Origin: PFJX01 sp031426815
Lineage (GTDB): Bacteria; Pseudomonadota; Gammaproteobacteria; Burkholderiales; Thiobacillaceae
Reading direction: 5' to 3'
DNA: 64,000 nucleotides
Assembly: GCA_031426815.1 (NCBI GenBank)
Contig: JASJPG010000008.1
Span: 11,175 to 75,174, forward strand
The notes under the pieces were generated by a model, which was given only the letters and a program-made list of their open reading frames with translations, was not told where the DNA came from and searched no databases. The stretch's first letter is position 1, and the number at the start of each line of letters is the position of its first letter. Below are positions 1 through 9,643 of the stretch, piece after piece. The position numbers and the translations under genes are program-made.

Positions 1-2
1 AC

Positions 3-686
3 GGCCAGGTCGGGCTGGACGAGATCTTCGCGCTGTTCTGGCTGCCGCGCGCCCAGTTCTGGTATCTGTACACCCTGTTCGGCATGTTCGTGTTTGCCGG
101 CATCCTCTATCGGAAAAGTACGCCGGCATGGACCGGCGGCGTGCTCGCGCTGGCCATCGCGATTGCCCTGTTCGGGCTCACCCCGTTCGACCTGTTCCTG
201 TTCAACGCCTTCGCCCAGTACTTCGTGTTCTTTGCGCTGGGCGCCAGCGCCGCGCCCCTCGCGGCGCGCCTCGATTGGCTGCGGCCCGGCCTGCTGTCGC
301 TGGTCGCACTGGTGTTCATCGCCGGGCAATGGGCCTGGCTGGCGCAGCCGGTCGGCGCAGCGGGCGTCGCGGGTAAGTTCATCGGCCTCGCTCTGGCGGC
401 GAGCGGCATCGCCGCCGTTCTGGCGCTCAGCCAGGGCTTGGCCAGATTGAACTGGAACTGGCTGGCCTACCTCGGCCGGCACTCGATGGAAATCTACCTG
501 ATCCACATTCTGGCCAGCAGCGGCGCGCGCATCGGCTTACAGAAGGTGTTGGGCGTCACCGATGCGAACGTGCATCTGGCGGTCGGCATGCTGTTCGGTA
601 TCGGCGTGCCACTGCTGGTGGCGTTCGCCGCACGGCGCGGCGGAATCAGGTGGTTGTTCGCGGCGCCGCGCATGCGGCCGGCGTAG
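3..686 (+). CDS. Acyltransferase family 3 (partial, C-terminal part)
   Basis: The reading frame is open from the window edge, so the start lies outside. The visible ~227 residues are very hydrophobic, with about six membrane helices. The stretch FWLPRAQFWYLY near the edge is typical of integral-membrane acyltransferase-3 (OatA/WecH-like) proteins that O-acylate surface polysaccharides. The catalytic His of the N-terminal part is not in view. It lies beside exopolysaccharide genes, so acetylation of that polymer is a reasonable inference. The end is basic, after a last helix, as usual for the family. Confidence 0.75.
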   Translation, partial: GQVGLDEIFALFWLPRAQFWYLYTLFGMFVFAGILYRKSTPAWTGGVLALAIAIALFGLTPFDLFLFNAFAQYFVFFALGASAAPLAARLDWLRPGLLSLVALVFIAGQWAWLAQPVGAAGVAGKFIGLALAASGIAAVLALSQGLARLNWNWLAYLGRHSMEIYLIHILASSGARIGLQKVLGVTDANVHLAVGMLFGIGVPLLVAFAARRGGIRWLFAAPRMRPA

Positions 687-769
687 GGCTTTGATATCGC
701 GGCGAACACCCGCCGCGAGGAGGAGCGTCGGCAAAGGATTGCCGACCTACGAAACCCGTTGGGCTGGAA

Positions 770-3349
770 TTACTTGCGCAACGTCAGCCAGTACGATTTC
801 AGCGACTTGTCGAGCGCGATGAAGTAGCGGCCGTCGCGGTAGGGAGCGGGTATCGCCTTGCGTTCCCCCGAACCTTGCCGATACAGCTTCAAGCCCTTGG
901 GCGCCCGCACCATCAGGCGGCCCTCCACCGGTTCGGCATGGAACGGCATGCGGTTGCCGCTTTCCGGTACTGCGCGGGCGCCGAGGGAGATCATGATGTT
1001 GCCCGACCTGCCGATGGGCGCGCCATCCAGGCTCTGCACGGCCACCGTCGCGTTGCGCGTGACAAGGTCGATTTCCACATTGGGCAGGTAGATTTCCTCG
1101 CCGCCGATCCAACCCATGGCGGCCTGGCTGCGCGGCGTGGCGATGGTGAACACGCCCTTGACCCAGTTGCGCCGCAATTCGCCGTTGTCGGACACCGACG
1201 CGACCGCGCGTGGATCGATCAAGGCCAGGTTCGGGTCGCGAATCAGTTTGGCTCCACGCGGAATCGGGCTGCGCTCCAGCCAGGGCAGTGCCTCGCTTTT
1301 CGGCATGGCAATCGCCAACTTGCCGCGCTCGGCGGCGGTGCGCAGCGCCACGCTGGTGGCCGCCGAGGTGGCCTGATTGAACAGTTGATCCGAGCTGGGC
1401 TGATAGACATAGGCAGTCGTCGCTTCGCGCACATGTCCCTGGCGATAGAGCAAGGCGGCAGCCGGCAGCGTGGCGATCAGGGCGGGGTCGTTGTAGGCAT
1501 GCCAGTTGGACGGCGAACCCGGGCCGTGCAGCGGAATTTGCGCATAGGCGTACTGCATCATCGCATCCCAGCCCTGGTGACTAGCGGCAGCGGCCACGTA
1601 CAGCGGCAGCACATGCCGGTCGGGCGTCGGGAACGGCGAAGCGTTCCATTCGGTGACGCTCAGCGGCATGCCGACGACCTGGCCGGCCGCCATCCAGTGC
1701 GTCAGATTGGCCGCGACCAGCGGGTTCCGCTCCAGCACACCGGCACTGTCGTAGGCATGCACGTCGATCAAATCGCCCGCAGTCAGCGCCGGCAATGCGC
1801 TGAGCGGATTCATTGCCCAGGTATTGGTGGTGGCAATCGGCACCCGCACGCCGAGCGTGCGCAGGTGGGCGATCATGTCGACATTGAAACGCTGCTCCAG
1901 ATCGTTCAGAAACAGCTTGGCCGGACCGTGTTCCCAGGCACGCCAGGCGCCGTCGAGCGGCAAATCGTGGCGACGCGCAAAACTTTTCGCCTCTTCCATG
2001 AAGATGGCGTTGTGTTTGGGCACTTTCTTGTCCGGCAACAGCGCGTTGCCGTAATGCTGGGTCAGATCGTTTTCGTTGGTGATCAGCAGCGCGGCAATGG
2101 CCGGTTCGTCGGCGTAGCGCACCCCAGTGTAGGCGTTGATCCGACCGAGATAGTCCGCGTTGAAAGCCTTCATGGCGCCCTGGATGCTGCGATTGACGTA
2201 GTTGTAGCCCTTCAGGTCAGCCGCGGGCTTGCCGTTGGCGATCTCGTCGAAGGCATGGACGCCATCCCGCGCCGTCAGCGCCCGCATGACGTGCAGATCG
2301 AGCCAGACATGAATGCCCTCGTCCTTCAGGCATTTGATCCACCAGTCCAGCCAATCCAGCGCGACCTGATCCAGTGTGCGGGTATCGGCCGCATTCACGC
2401 CGAAGATGTTCGGATCGACCCAGGGCGAGTCGTGATGATGCAAGCGGACCAGATTGAAGCCGAGCGCAGACAAGCGCCGCGCGGCTTGCGGAACCGATTC
2501 CTTGGGCGTGGCAAACAGCGTGTAGGCAGTCAGATTGGTGCCCCAGAAGCGGGCCGGCGTGCCGTCCTCGAACACCAGTTTGTCGCCCTGAACCCCGACG
2601 AACCCACGTTTGCCGGCCGGTTTTTCCGGCGCATTGAGAAAGGACAGGTCCACCGGCGCGCGCTGCCAGTCGAGGATGTCCTTCGGCCAGGTGGATGGAT
2701 CGTCGCCGCCATAGCGTTCGCTCAACGTCGGCGCGATGGCCATGTCCCCTGCCAGCGTCAGCGTCGCAGTGATCTTGCGCCGGCCTGGCGTCATGGCGCC
2801 GGCATACAGATAGGCGCGGATCTCGCTCTTGTTGCCGCTTTCGAAAAACACCTTCGCCAAGCCCGGCTCGAAGCGCATTTCCATCCGGTTGCCGCCGGGC
2901 CGGCCCCACGCCCAGCCCTGCCGGTCGGGCAGCAATTCCGGCTCGCCCATCTCGCCCCTGGCGCTGGCCAGGTCGAACTTGAAGAGCATCCCGCCGCCCA
3001 TCACCCCGCTTATGGCGTCATGCGCATCCAGGTCGAATTCCCAGGTCAGCCGCCGCTCCGCCGTCTTTTTCACTGTTGCGAGCAGATCGAAAGCCAGCGT
3101 CTTGTTGCTTCCCTGCAGGCTGTATTCGAGCGGCGCGAGCACACGAAAGCGGAGCGGCATGTCGGCCCATTGCCAGTTGGCCGCCCAGAAAGCGAAGTTG
3201 GTCGTCAACACATCCGCGCCCGCCCGAGACAGCTTCGGCAAGCCATTGCTGTCGTTGACGCTGGCGGACCAGGTGGCGGCCAGGCTGGCAGCGTGCAAAG
3301 CCGCCATGCCGAGAAACAGAATGATCTTGCGAAACAAAATGGAAGACAT
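770..3349 (-). CDS. Secreted clan GH-A glycoside hydrolase of the EPS locus
   Basis: 859 residues. The start was chosen at the ATG preceded by AAGGA, which gives a clear signal peptide (SSILFRKIILFLGMAALHAASLA). Longer starts would run into the upstream gene. An N-terminal beta-rich part precedes a TIM-barrel-like domain. E426 in TNEND fits the acid/base Glu, and E567 in VTEWN fits the nucleophile Glu of clan GH-A (GH5/GH39-like). It is probably periplasmic or exported and trims or degrades the exopolysaccharide. It lies 25 bp downstream of the polymerase-like gene, on the same strand. Substrate is unknown. Confidence 0.75.
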   Translation of the reverse strand: MSSILFRKIILFLGMAALHAASLAATWSASVNDSNGLPKLSRAGADVLTTNFAFWAANWQWADMPLRFRVLAPLEYSLQGSNKTLAFDLLATVKKTAERRLTWEFDLDAHDAISGVMGGGMLFKFDLASARGEMGEPELLPDRQGWAWGRPGGNRMEMRFEPGLAKVFFESGNKSEIRAYLYAGAMTPGRRKITATLTLAGDMAIAPTLSERYGGDDPSTWPKDILDWQRAPVDLSFLNAPEKPAGKRGFVGVQGDKLVFEDGTPARFWGTNLTAYTLFATPKESVPQAARRLSALGFNLVRLHHHDSPWVDPNIFGVNAADTRTLDQVALDWLDWWIKCLKDEGIHVWLDLHVMRALTARDGVHAFDEIANGKPAADLKGYNYVNRSIQGAMKAFNADYLGRINAYTGVRYADEPAIAALLITNENDLTQHYGNALLPDKKVPKHNAIFMEEAKSFARRHDLPLDGAWRAWEHGPAKLFLNDLEQRFNVDMIAHLRTLGVRVPIATTNTWAMNPLSALPALTAGDLIDVHAYDSAGVLERNPLVAANLTHWMAAGQVVGMPLSVTEWNASPFPTPDRHVLPLYVAAAASHQGWDAMMQYAYAQIPLHGPGSPSNWHAYNDPALIATLPAAALLYRQGHVREATTAYVYQPSSDQLFNQATSAATSVALRTAAERGKLAIAMPKSEALPWLERSPIPRGAKLIRDPNLALIDPRAVASVSDNGELRRNWVKGVFTIATPRSQAAMGWIGGEEIYLPNVEIDLVTRNATVAVQSLDGAPIGRSGNIMISLGARAVPESGNRMPFHAEPVEGRLMVRAPKGLKLYRQGSGERKAIPAPYRDGRYFIALDKSLKSYWLTLRK

Positions 3350-3374
3350 GAGTCGATCCTTGGCCATGGCTAGA

Positions 3375-5015
3375 TCAGGGCAAACCGGCCCGTCGGCGCC
3401 GCGCGTCTTGCAATGAAGACAGGTTGCCCAGCATGCGCGGCACCGATTTCGTCGTGGTGGCGCGGGCAGCGGAGAAGACATCCCACCTCCCTGCGGCGAG
3501 CGGGTCGAGTTCCGGCTCGAACGCCGCTACCCGCAACGTCGCCCAGTTCGGCGCCGAAAGCGCGTAGGCCACCCCCATGCCGGCCAGGGACCAGTAGACG
3601 ACGGGAATTACGGTGATCGAACTGGTCGTGAAAATGGTCACCAGGGTGGCCAGCAACGCCGCCAGCAGAACCCGCCCGAGCAAATGCGCCTCTTCGGCGT
3701 CCGCCGGCAGACTGCGCATGCCCCGGTGGATGCCGAAGGAGATCGGTACGAATACGCCGACGAACAGTCCTAGACCGACCAGGCCGATTTCCAGCGCCAG
3801 CAGAATGTAGGTGTTGACGATGTCGATGATGCCGCCCAGCAGCAGCGCCTGGATTTCCGGCGCGGCGCCGTAAGTCACCGAACCGAAAATCGGGTTGCGC
3901 ATGACCACGACGTAGGCGGCGTCGATCAGGTTTTCGCGGTGATGCACGTTCACTTCCTCGGTCGTACCGATGAACGGCAGCAGGTCGATCACGACATGGC
4001 CGCCCGGCAGGACGGAGAGCAGCGGCACGACCACCACTGCGGCCATCAGCACTTTGGCGAGTCGCTTGAACGGGTTCGCGCCGGTCAACAGAAAGACGAC
4101 CAGAAACACCGCTCCGCCGATCCACGGCCCACGCGAAAACGGCGCGACGACGCCGACCAGCAGCAGCGCCATGCCCAGCAAGCGGATGCGCGGATCGGCG
4201 ATGGAATGCTTGACGAAGACAAAGAAGGCGATGGCCATGACCATCACATAACCCAACGCGATCGGGTGGCCGGTCGATCCGGCCGCGCGCAGCATGCCGT
4301 TGCGCGCCAGATAGTTCAGGAAATTCCAGTCCAGGCCCATGCGCACCAGCGGCGGGCGATAGAACAGGTGGAAGAACAGGGTCTCGGCGAGCGCAATCAG
4401 CGCCAGCACCATCGCGGCGAGCACGAAGGCCAGCAACGCATCGCGGAAATCATCCAGGTTTCGCAACGAGCGGCTGACCACCAGGTACGGCAGGACGATG
4501 TCGACGCCCAAATTGAAGCCATAGCGCATCGCATCGGTAAACGAGGTCTCGCGCAGTTGCAGCGCGGCGGAAACCAGGCAGAAGGCGATCAGGAACCTGT
4601 CCGGCCCGGTCCGCCCGAATGGCGTGCTGTCACCGCGCGACGACAGCTTGAACCAGGCCGGCAGCAGCACCGCCAGCGTCAGCAGGCGCAGGTAATCCAG
4701 CGAAAAGAGGTAGTTGATCAGACCGAAGCCGGGCACCTGGGTCGACGCGGCGGGCATTGCGAACAGCAACGAGAAGAACAACGCCACCCGGCTGGAATCG
4801 CGTTGCGCCGTATAGGTCAGCACCGCCACGGCGATGAGCGCAAACAGCCAGAAATTGCTCAGCAGGAAGGACGCAATCGTCAGCAGCAGCCAGGCGTTTC
4901 GCCGCCGGCTCAGATCGGCGCGGTCGACCAGGTTCCAGGCCGTGCGTCTGGCAAAGAGGTAGACCAGGCTGGCCAACAGAAGGATCACAGCCAGGTCTTT
5001 GAGGTGTTCGGGCAT
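3375..5015 (-). CDS. O-antigen ligase / Wzy-like polysaccharide polymerase
   Basis: 546 residues with about a dozen hydrophobic segments and a larger soluble loop around residues 330-400, the usual layout of Wzy/WaaL-type proteins. Such proteins sit in the inner membrane and join lipid-linked repeat units at the periplasmic face. The sequence is too divergent to separate polymerase from ligase. The gene heads a leftward pair with the glycosidase. Its start faces a 237-bp region shared with the divergent flippase gene. That region holds a GTAGGGTGCGC/GCGCACCTAC hairpin at about 5034-5056. Confidence 0.7.
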   Translation of the reverse strand: MPEHLKDLAVILLLASLVYLFARRTAWNLVDRADLSRRRNAWLLLTIASFLLSNFWLFALIAVAVLTYTAQRDSSRVALFFSLLFAMPAASTQVPGFGLINYLFSLDYLRLLTLAVLLPAWFKLSSRGDSTPFGRTGPDRFLIAFCLVSAALQLRETSFTDAMRYGFNLGVDIVLPYLVVSRSLRNLDDFRDALLAFVLAAMVLALIALAETLFFHLFYRPPLVRMGLDWNFLNYLARNGMLRAAGSTGHPIALGYVMVMAIAFFVFVKHSIADPRIRLLGMALLLVGVVAPFSRGPWIGGAVFLVVFLLTGANPFKRLAKVLMAAVVVVPLLSVLPGGHVVIDLLPFIGTTEEVNVHHRENLIDAAYVVVMRNPIFGSVTYGAAPEIQALLLGGIIDIVNTYILLALEIGLVGLGLFVGVFVPISFGIHRGMRSLPADAEEAHLLGRVLLAALLATLVTIFTTSSITVIPVVYWSLAGMGVAYALSAPNWATLRVAAFEPELDPLAAGRWDVFSAARATTTKSVPRMLGNLSSLQDARRRRAGLP

Positions 5016-5252
5016 TGTCGGTCTAGGGAGAACGTAGGGTGCGCATGGCGCACCTACAAATCAATGGGTTGCATTGTGTTTCCGCCGGCACGGGCCGGAA
5101 AGGCGACTGCGGACCACTCTAAAACACGCACCCTGTTTTTTTTATGACACCGCGCCGATTCGGCGGCAGTGAAAACATCCTGACGCATTCGGTCGCTAAT
5201 CTCGCCGGGCTGTATCCACCAACCTGCAACCCGGCTTTCGCCGTCATCTCCC

Positions 5253-6629
5253 ATGTCCACCCTGGTAACCGCCCTCTCCTTGCGCAGCCGCGTCATCCGC
5301 GCCGGCGTCTGGACGCTGGGCGGCCATGCCACCAGCCAGGCTTTGCGCCTGGCCAGCAACCTGATCATGACCCGGCTGCTGGTGCCGGAAACGTTCGGCG
5401 TCATGGCGCTCGCCACCGTGTTCATGATCGGGCTGGTCATGTTCTCGGACCTGGGCCTGCGACAGGTGGCCATTCAAAACACACGCGAAGACGCCACTTT
5501 CCTGAATACGCTCTGGCTCATGCAGATCGCACGCGGCATCGGCATCTGCCTGCTCGGACTGGCGCTGGCCGCCGGACTCGCCTGGGCGGCCGGCGCGAAC
5601 TGGCTGCCGGCGGGCAGCACCTATGCCAAACCGGAATTGCCCGGGGTGCTGGCCATGCTCTCGTTCACCGCCATCATCGCCGGATTCGAATCGACCAAGC
5701 TGCTGACCGCCAACCGCAAACTGGCCCTCGGCCAAATCACCTTGATCGAGCTGGTCAGCCAGATTGCCGGGCTGGTCTTGATGGTCGCCTGGGCGCTGCA
5801 TTCCGCCAGCATCGACGCGCTGGTGGCCGGCGCCATCGTGGCCGGGCTGGCGCGCACCCTGCTCAGCCACGTTTGGCTACCCGGCCCAGGCAACCGGCTG
5901 CAATGGGAGACGGATTCGGCGCGCGAAATCTTCCGCTTCGGCAAGTGGATCTTCCTGACCTCGATCATGGGCTTCCTGATCGGCAGCGGCGACCGCATCC
6001 TGCTCGGCTGGCTGATTCCAGCGCAAACGATGGGTCTGTACGCCATCGCGGTCCTGCTGGCCGGCGCCATGCAGGAAGTCGTCAACAAACTGATCGGCAG
6101 CGTCGCCTTCCCGGCGCTCGGCGAGATCCACCGCGCCCAACCGGCAAGAATGCGCGAGCTGTACTACCAGATCCGCTGGCCGATCGACGCCTTGTGCCTG
6201 ACCGCCGCCGGCTTACTGTTCATGGCCGGGGAAGCCATCGTGGCATTGCTCTACGACAGCCGTTACGCGGGCGCCGGCGCCATGCTGGAAATCCTGTCGC
6301 TGTCCCTGTTCGCGATCCGCTACAGCGTGGCCGGGCAGTTCTACCTGGTGTTGGGCAGGCCGAAGATCATGGCTTTCCTGATGGGTCTGCGCCTCGCCGT
6401 CATGGCCGCCACGATCCCTCTCGGCTTTCACTATCTCGGCTTGCCGGGCGCGATCTGGGGCATCGCGCTGGCGGGCATACCGGGTGTGCTGACCACGCTG
6501 TTCGTATTCAAAAGAAAAATCGGATTGCTGGATATCGGCAAGGAAATACGCGCGCTTTTGTTTCTGCCGGCCGGACTCGCCGCCGGCAAATTGGCGGCAT
6601 TGCTGATTTCAGGTCTCTGCTGCAATTGA
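5253..6629 (+). CDS. Wzx-like oligosaccharide flippase
   Basis: 458 residues with about 12-14 membrane helices. The amphipathic N-terminus (LRSRVIRAGVWTLGG...LRLASNLIMTRLL) is the signature of the polysaccharide transporter / MVF-like flippase family. It should move undecaprenyl-linked repeat units across the inner membrane. It is the first rightward gene of the EPS cluster, divergent from the polymerase-like gene. Its TGA stop lies inside the TTGAA target duplication of the MITE that follows, so the element inserted exactly at the 3' end. Confidence 0.8.
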   Translation: MSTLVTALSLRSRVIRAGVWTLGGHATSQALRLASNLIMTRLLVPETFGVMALATVFMIGLVMFSDLGLRQVAIQNTREDATFLNTLWLMQIARGIGICLLGLALAAGLAWAAGANWLPAGSTYAKPELPGVLAMLSFTAIIAGFESTKLLTANRKLALGQITLIELVSQIAGLVLMVAWALHSASIDALVAGAIVAGLARTLLSHVWLPGPGNRLQWETDSAREIFRFGKWIFLTSIMGFLIGSGDRILLGWLIPAQTMGLYAIAVLLAGAMQEVVNKLIGSVAFPALGEIHRAQPARMRELYYQIRWPIDALCLTAAGLLFMAGEAIVALLYDSRYAGAGAMLEILSLSLFAIRYSVAGQFYLVLGRPKIMAFLMGLRLAVMAATIPLGFHYLGLPGAIWGIALAGIPGVLTTLFVFKRKIGLLDIGKEIRALLFLPAGLAAGKLAALLISGLCCN

Positions 6630-6630
6630 A

Positions 6631-6865
6631 CCTTGAAACAGCAGTTGACCGCTCCTTATCCCTCGTGAGGCCTCATGCTGACTGACGTTTTGCGCTGCGA
6701 TGACGCTCACCCATTGGGTGAGCCCGCTACCCGCCCGCTGTCGGGGTGGAGAAACCGTCTGGCGGCGTTGCTCCTCCTCGCCATGCCTAGGCATGACTCG
6801 TCGTCGCGCCTTGCCAGCCGACTTCTCCACCCCGCCCTCGAACGGGTTCAACTGCTGTTTCAAGG
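6631..6865. mobile_element. MITE-like element, copy A (235 bp)
   Basis: The element starts ccttgaaacagcagttgac and ends with the inverted form, gttcaactgctgtttcaagg, giving ~20-bp terminal inverted repeats. It is flanked by TTGAA on both sides (6626-6630 and 6866-6870), a 5-bp target duplication. Internally it has a second inverted pair (ggggtggagaa / ttctccacccc) and a short palindrome around gccatgcctaggcatg. There is no convincing gene inside. The other copy in this window, in opposite orientation, is the one split by the prophage. The mobilising transposase is not in the window. Confidence 0.85.
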
Positions 6866-6912
6866 TTGAACCGTTTCAGATCGCTTATATAACCAGCCAC
6901 CGGATCGACATC

Positions 6913-7566
6913 ATGATCGGAAAAATACTGCGGCGATTCAATGCCGGCATTCAGCGCCAGATTTACCCGCTGGATATCTATCCGGGTTGTTTCGACGAAT
7001 ATGAATGCATCTACATCCATATTCCCAAAGCGGCGGGAACCAGCGTCTGCATGTCGCTATTCGGGCATCAGGTCGGCCATATTCCATTCAGCAGGTTCTA
7101 TCACTCCAACCCGCAAAAAGCCGCGTCGTATTTCAAATTCACCTTTGTGCGCAACCCCTGGTCCAGACTGGTTTCCTCGTATTTCTTCCTGAAAGCCGGC
7201 GGCATGAATTCGGAGGACAAGGCATGGAGCCGGCGCACTCTGGAGAGATTCGAAAGTTTCGAGGATTTCGTGAAAGGTTGGGTGACGCCGGAAAACATTC
7301 GTTCCCATGTGCATTTCCTGCCGCAATTGCATTTCCTGACCGACGAAAACGGCACATTGAAAATCAACTACGTCGGCAAGGTGGAAAACATGGCGGCGGA
7401 CATCGGAATCGTTGCGGCAAGAATCGGGCGGGCAGCCGATCTTGGGATATTCAATCAATCCAGGCACGACGTTTATACCAAGTATTACAGCCTGGAAACG
7501 CGGGAAATTGTCGGACGGGTTTACGAAAAGGATATTGAAACGTTTGGCTACACATTCGACGAATAG
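6913..7566 (+). CDS. Sulfotransferase family 2 domain protein
   Basis: 217 residues. IHIPKAAGTS near residue 35 is the 5'-phosphosulfate-binding loop, and FVRNPWSRLVSSY near residue 78 is the 3'-phosphate-binding motif of PAPS-dependent sulfotransferases. The family adds sulfate from PAPS to sugars, so it may sulfate the exopolysaccharide. The start at MIGKILRRF follows the MITE; longer frames would begin inside the element. The coding sequence looks AT-richer than its neighbours, which suggests separate acquisition. No PAPS synthesis gene is in view. Confidence 0.8.
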   Translation: MIGKILRRFNAGIQRQIYPLDIYPGCFDEYECIYIHIPKAAGTSVCMSLFGHQVGHIPFSRFYHSNPQKAASYFKFTFVRNPWSRLVSSYFFLKAGGMNSEDKAWSRRTLERFESFEDFVKGWVTPENIRSHVHFLPQLHFLTDENGTLKINYVGKVENMAADIGIVAARIGRAADLGIFNQSRHDVYTKYYSLETREIVGRVYEKDIETFGYTFDE

Positions 7567-7594
7567 GCCAGGCCTCTACGAACCTCATCCCGCC

Positions 7595-8536
7595 ATGAAT
7601 CAGCTATCCGACCACTCCAGCGACACGGCGCCGGCTTTGCCCCAGGCCAGCGTGCTGCTGCCGGTCTACAACGCGGCACGCTATCTCGAACGCGCCATTC
7701 AATCCGTGCTGGCGCAGTCCTTTCGCGACTTCGAATTGCTGCTGCTGAACGATGGCAGCAGCGACCGCTCGCTTGAAATCATGCAACGGCTGGCGGCGCA
7801 GGATGCGCGCTGCCGTTGCCTGGCCTGGCCCAATCGCGGTTTGGTCGCCAGTCTGAACGCAGGCATCGAAGCCGCGCGCGGCGAAATTTTGTTGCGCATG
7901 GATGCCGACGACATCTGCCGGCCCGGCCGTTTCGAGCGGCAGATACGCTATCTCGCCGCCCATCCCGAGTGCGTCGCGCTGAGCGGCCGTTATCTGCTGA
8001 TCGACCCGGACGGCCTGCCGATCATGGAGATGGGCGACCGCCTGACGCACGCTGAAATCGATGCCGGCAATCTCAGCGGCGCGGGCAGTTTCATGTGCCA
8101 TCCGGCCGTGGCCATGCGCAGGGCGGCAGTCGTCGCGGCCGGCGGCTACCGGGCGGCATTCGCCCACGCCGAGGATCTCGACCTGTTCCTGCGGCTGGCG
8201 GAAAACGGGCGGCTGGCCAATCTGCCGGAACTGCTGCTGGATTACCGGCAACATCCGGACAGCATCGGTTACGCCAAACGCACGGCGCAGTTGCAGGCCA
8301 CCCGCGCCGCGGTCATGGCCGCCCGCAGCCGAAGACATCTGCCGGAAATGCCGTCGCCGCCCGCCGCCTGCCAGGCTGCGCCCGCACCGGCGGATACCCA
8401 TCGCATGTGGGGCTGGTGGGCGCTTTCCGCCCGGAACCTGAAAACCGCGCGGAAGCATGCGTTCAAGGCGCTGCGCTACAACCCGTTCAGTCCGGCCAGC
8501 TTGCGGCTGCTGGCCTGCGTTGCGAGAGGTCGCTGA
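7595..8536 (+). CDS. Glycosyltransferase family 2
   Basis: 313 residues. A GT-A nucleotide-sugar fold is shown by SVLLPVYNAARYLERAI, LLNDGSSDRS and the metal-binding MDADD near residue 105. The C-terminal ~60 residues are basic and may contact the membrane. It should add one sugar of the EPS repeat unit at the cytoplasmic face. It is followed after 3 bp by the next transferase, so the genes form a tight operon. Sugar specificity cannot be read from the sequence. Confidence 0.85.
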   Translation: MNQLSDHSSDTAPALPQASVLLPVYNAARYLERAIQSVLAQSFRDFELLLLNDGSSDRSLEIMQRLAAQDARCRCLAWPNRGLVASLNAGIEAARGEILLRMDADDICRPGRFERQIRYLAAHPECVALSGRYLLIDPDGLPIMEMGDRLTHAEIDAGNLSGAGSFMCHPAVAMRRAAVVAAGGYRAAFAHAEDLDLFLRLAENGRLANLPELLLDYRQHPDSIGYAKRTAQLQATRAAVMAARSRRHLPEMPSPPAACQAAPAPADTHRMWGWWALSARNLKTARKHAFKALRYNPFSPASLRLLACVARGR

Positions 8537-8539
8537 AGC

Positions 8540-9640
8540 ATGCGCATCACCTTCGTACTGCCTCCCTTGAGCATGGCCGGCGGCATCAAGGTCGTCGCCA
8601 TCTATGCCCGCTTGCTGTGCGAGCGCGGACATACGGTGAATATCGTTTCGCCGCCCGCCAAGCTCCTTACGCTGCGCGAGAAATTCCGCGCCCTGCGCCG
8701 TGGCGAGGGTTGGCCGAACACCGAACGACAGGCGAAATCCCACCTCGATGGCAGCGGTCTGGCGCATCGCGTGCTCGCTACCTGGCGTCCGATTGTCGAC
8801 GGCGATGTACCGGATGCCGATGTCGTCGTCGCGACCTGGTGGGAAACCGCGGAATGGGTGCATGCCTTGTCGCGCCGCAAGGGCGCCAAAGTCCATTTCG
8901 TGCAGGGCCATGAAACCTTTCCGTTCCTGCCGCGGGCGAGAGTGCAGGCGGCATATCGCTTGCCGCTGCACAAGGTGACGATTTCCAGATGGCTGGTCGA
9001 ACTGCTGCAAGCCGAATACGGCGCGGCAGTCGTCGACCGCGTGCCCAACAGCGTCGATCACGCGCACTTCCACGCCGCGCCCCGCGCCAAGCAGGCCAGG
9101 CCGACGGTCGGCCTGCTCTATTCGCGCTCGCCGTTCAAGGGCGTCGATGTCAGCGTCGCGGCGCTGGCCCGGGTTAAACAGGTCTATCCAGACCTGCGCC
9201 TGTTGTGCTTCGGCGCGGAACGACCTTTTGCCGGGGAACCGTTGCCCGACTACGCGGAATTCCACGAACTGCCGGCACGCGAGCCACTGCGCGCACTCTA
9301 TGCAAGTTGCGACGTCTGGCTGTGTGGCAGCCGCAGCGAGGGATTTCACTTGCCGCCGGTGGAGGCGATGGCGTGCCGGACGCCGGTCGTCTCGACCCGG
9401 GTCGGCGGTCCGATCGATCTGATCGAGAGCGGCGTCAACGGCGAACTGGTCGAGATCGACGATGTCGCGGGCCTGGCGAACGCCTTGCTGCGCGTACTGG
9501 CCTTGCCGGAAGCTGACTGGCGCGCCCTGTCCGAACGCGCCTGCCGGACGGTTGCCGATTACACCTGGGAACACGCCGCCGACCTGTTCGTAAACGCACT
9601 GGAACATGCCCGCGAGCGAGCCGCCATGGGAGAAATCTGA
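8540..9640 (+). CDS. Glycosyltransferase family 4
   Basis: 366 residues with the GT-B fold. The N-terminal MRITFVLPPLSMAGGIKVV is the acceptor-side Rossmann motif. The C-terminal SRSEGFHLPPVEAMACRTPVV is the conserved E-x7-E donor-binding region of GT4 retaining transferases. It is packed between two GT2 genes with 3-bp gaps, so it very likely acts in the same repeat-unit pathway. Confidence 0.85.
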   Translation: MRITFVLPPLSMAGGIKVVAIYARLLCERGHTVNIVSPPAKLLTLREKFRALRRGEGWPNTERQAKSHLDGSGLAHRVLATWRPIVDGDVPDADVVVATWWETAEWVHALSRRKGAKVHFVQGHETFPFLPRARVQAAYRLPLHKVTISRWLVELLQAEYGAAVVDRVPNSVDHAHFHAAPRAKQARPTVGLLYSRSPFKGVDVSVAALARVKQVYPDLRLLCFGAERPFAGEPLPDYAEFHELPAREPLRALYASCDVWLCGSRSEGFHLPPVEAMACRTPVVSTRVGGPIDLIESGVNGELVEIDDVAGLANALLRVLALPEADWRALSERACRTVADYTWEHAADLFVNALEHARERAAMGEI

Positions 9641-9643
9641 CCT

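Noticed and set aside
875..3373. A long rightward open frame (about 830 codons) opposite the glycosidase gene
   Set aside because: It is the GC-rich mirror of the glycosidase. The predicted protein is Arg/His/Gln-rich and low in hydrophobic residues, with no motif. The leftward frame has a signal peptide and catalytic motifs.
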